A stretch of 64,000 bases of DNA, taken from Shewanella amazonensis SB2B (GTDB taxonomy: Bacteria; Pseudomonadota; Gammaproteobacteria; Enterobacterales; Shewanellaceae). This document shows positions 63,633 through 64,000 of the stretch, in pieces; the first letter of the stretch is position 1, and the number at the start of each line of letters is the position of its first letter. The stretch lies in assembly GCF_000015245.1 (NCBI RefSeq), contig NC_008700.1, positions 60,001-124,000 on the forward strand, written 5' to 3'. A model generated the notes under the pieces. The model was not told where the DNA came from and ran no database searches. It worked only from the letters and a program-made list of their open reading frames with translations. The position numbers were made by a program, and so were the translations under genes.

Positions 63633-64000
63633 ATGCATACAAGAGCCATCTATCCCGGTACTTTCGATCCTGTCACCAATGGGCATGCGGATCTGATAGA
63701 GCGGGCCGCCAACCTGTTTAAGCATGTGGTAATAGGCGTGGCAGCCAGCCCGTCAAAACAGCCGAAGTTTTCATTGGAAAAACGGGTAGAGCTGCTGAAA
63801 AAGGTCACAGCTCATCTGGATAACGTGGAAGTGGTCGGATTTACCGGCTTGCTGGTGGACTTTGCCAAAGACCAGCAGGCCAGTGTACTGGTGCGGGGCC
63901 TGCGAGCCGTGTCGGACTTTGAGTATGAATTCCAACTGGCCAACATGAACCGTCGCTTAAGCCCGGATCTGGAAAGCGTGTTCCTGACGCCCGCAGAAGA
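63633..64000 (+). CDS. coaD: Phosphopantetheine adenylyltransferase (runs off window)
   Basis: The first 122 codons of CoaD, which makes dephospho-CoA. The nucleotidyltransferase motif AIYPGTFDPVTNGHADLIERA, SPSKQPKFSLEKRVELL and VRGLRAVSDFEYEFQLANMNRRL are diagnostic. About 40 residues are missing past the window's end. coaD next to waa genes is the usual arrangement in gammaproteobacteria. Confidence 0.97.
   Translation, partial: MHTRAIYPGTFDPVTNGHADLIERAANLFKHVVIGVAASPSKQPKFSLEKRVELLKKVTAHLDNVEVVGFTGLLVDFAKDQQASVLVRGLRAVSDFEYEFQLANMNRRLSPDLESVFLTPAE

Overview
The window is a chromosomal segment of a gammaproteobacterium, almost certainly Shewanella. Support comes from conserved gene order (gpmI-envC with divergent yibN; secB-gpsA; yihI / Csr RNA / engB / spf / polA; waaA / kdkA / coaD), the presence of kdkA and a Spot 42 gene, and the protein sequences. 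S. amazonensis is my best guess for the species, but this is recognition, not a search result. I see no insertion sequence, prophage, integron or CRISPR array.

Layout. 1-1200: 3' end of an rRNA operon (23S, a hairpin-rich spacer, 5S, terminator). 1.3-9.1 kb: a YkgJ-type gene with nsrR; the leftward operon gpmI-envC-ctpA-yibQ; then yibN, secB and gpsA. 9.1-16 kb: a YhiN-family flavoprotein and a signalling unit made of a REC-GGDEF protein, a lone periplasmic substrate-binding lipoprotein and a hybrid histidine kinase. 16-24 kb: mogA, NlpC/P60 lipoprotein, hutD, GNAT, pbpG, thioesterase, mtnC, an esterase-like protein that lacks its serine, an AraC-GyrI regulator and a MerR-methyltransferase fusion. 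24.6-33.8 kb: S9 peptidase, esterase, hutI/hutC with a clear operator, GGDEF-EAL protein, lysophospholipase-like hydrolase. 33.8-42 kb: DUF885 lipoprotein, add, hemN, amidohydrolase, DUF2489 protein, yihI, methyltransferase. 41.6-47.5 kb: two regulatory RNAs that carry no ORF, a CsrB/CsrC-type RNA (17 GGA triplets) and Spot 42 (spf), plus a probable third sRNA directly after spf. They lie among cytochrome c4, engB and polA. 47.8-52.9 kb: elbB, glpG/glpE, tdh/kbl and a TetR regulator. 53-64 kb: lipopolysaccharide core and surface-glycan genes: waaA, kdkA, three glycosyltransferases, then a leftward five-gene operon (glycosyltransferase, HAD phosphatase, nucleotidyltransferase-kinase fusion, nucleotidyltransferase, WavE-like), ending at coaD, which runs off the window.

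How the genes work together. Carbon control is dense: a Csr RNA antagonist and a CRP-linked Spot 42 lie 2 kb apart. Cyclic-di-GMP enzymes occur twice. The substrate-binding protein plus hybrid kinase, with no permease genes, looks like a two-part chemical sensor feeding a diguanylate cyclase. The 58.4-63.3 kb operon has the enzyme types needed to phosphorylate, trim, nucleotide-activate and transfer an unusual small group onto the LPS core or capsule. It is the best candidate here for undescribed chemistry.
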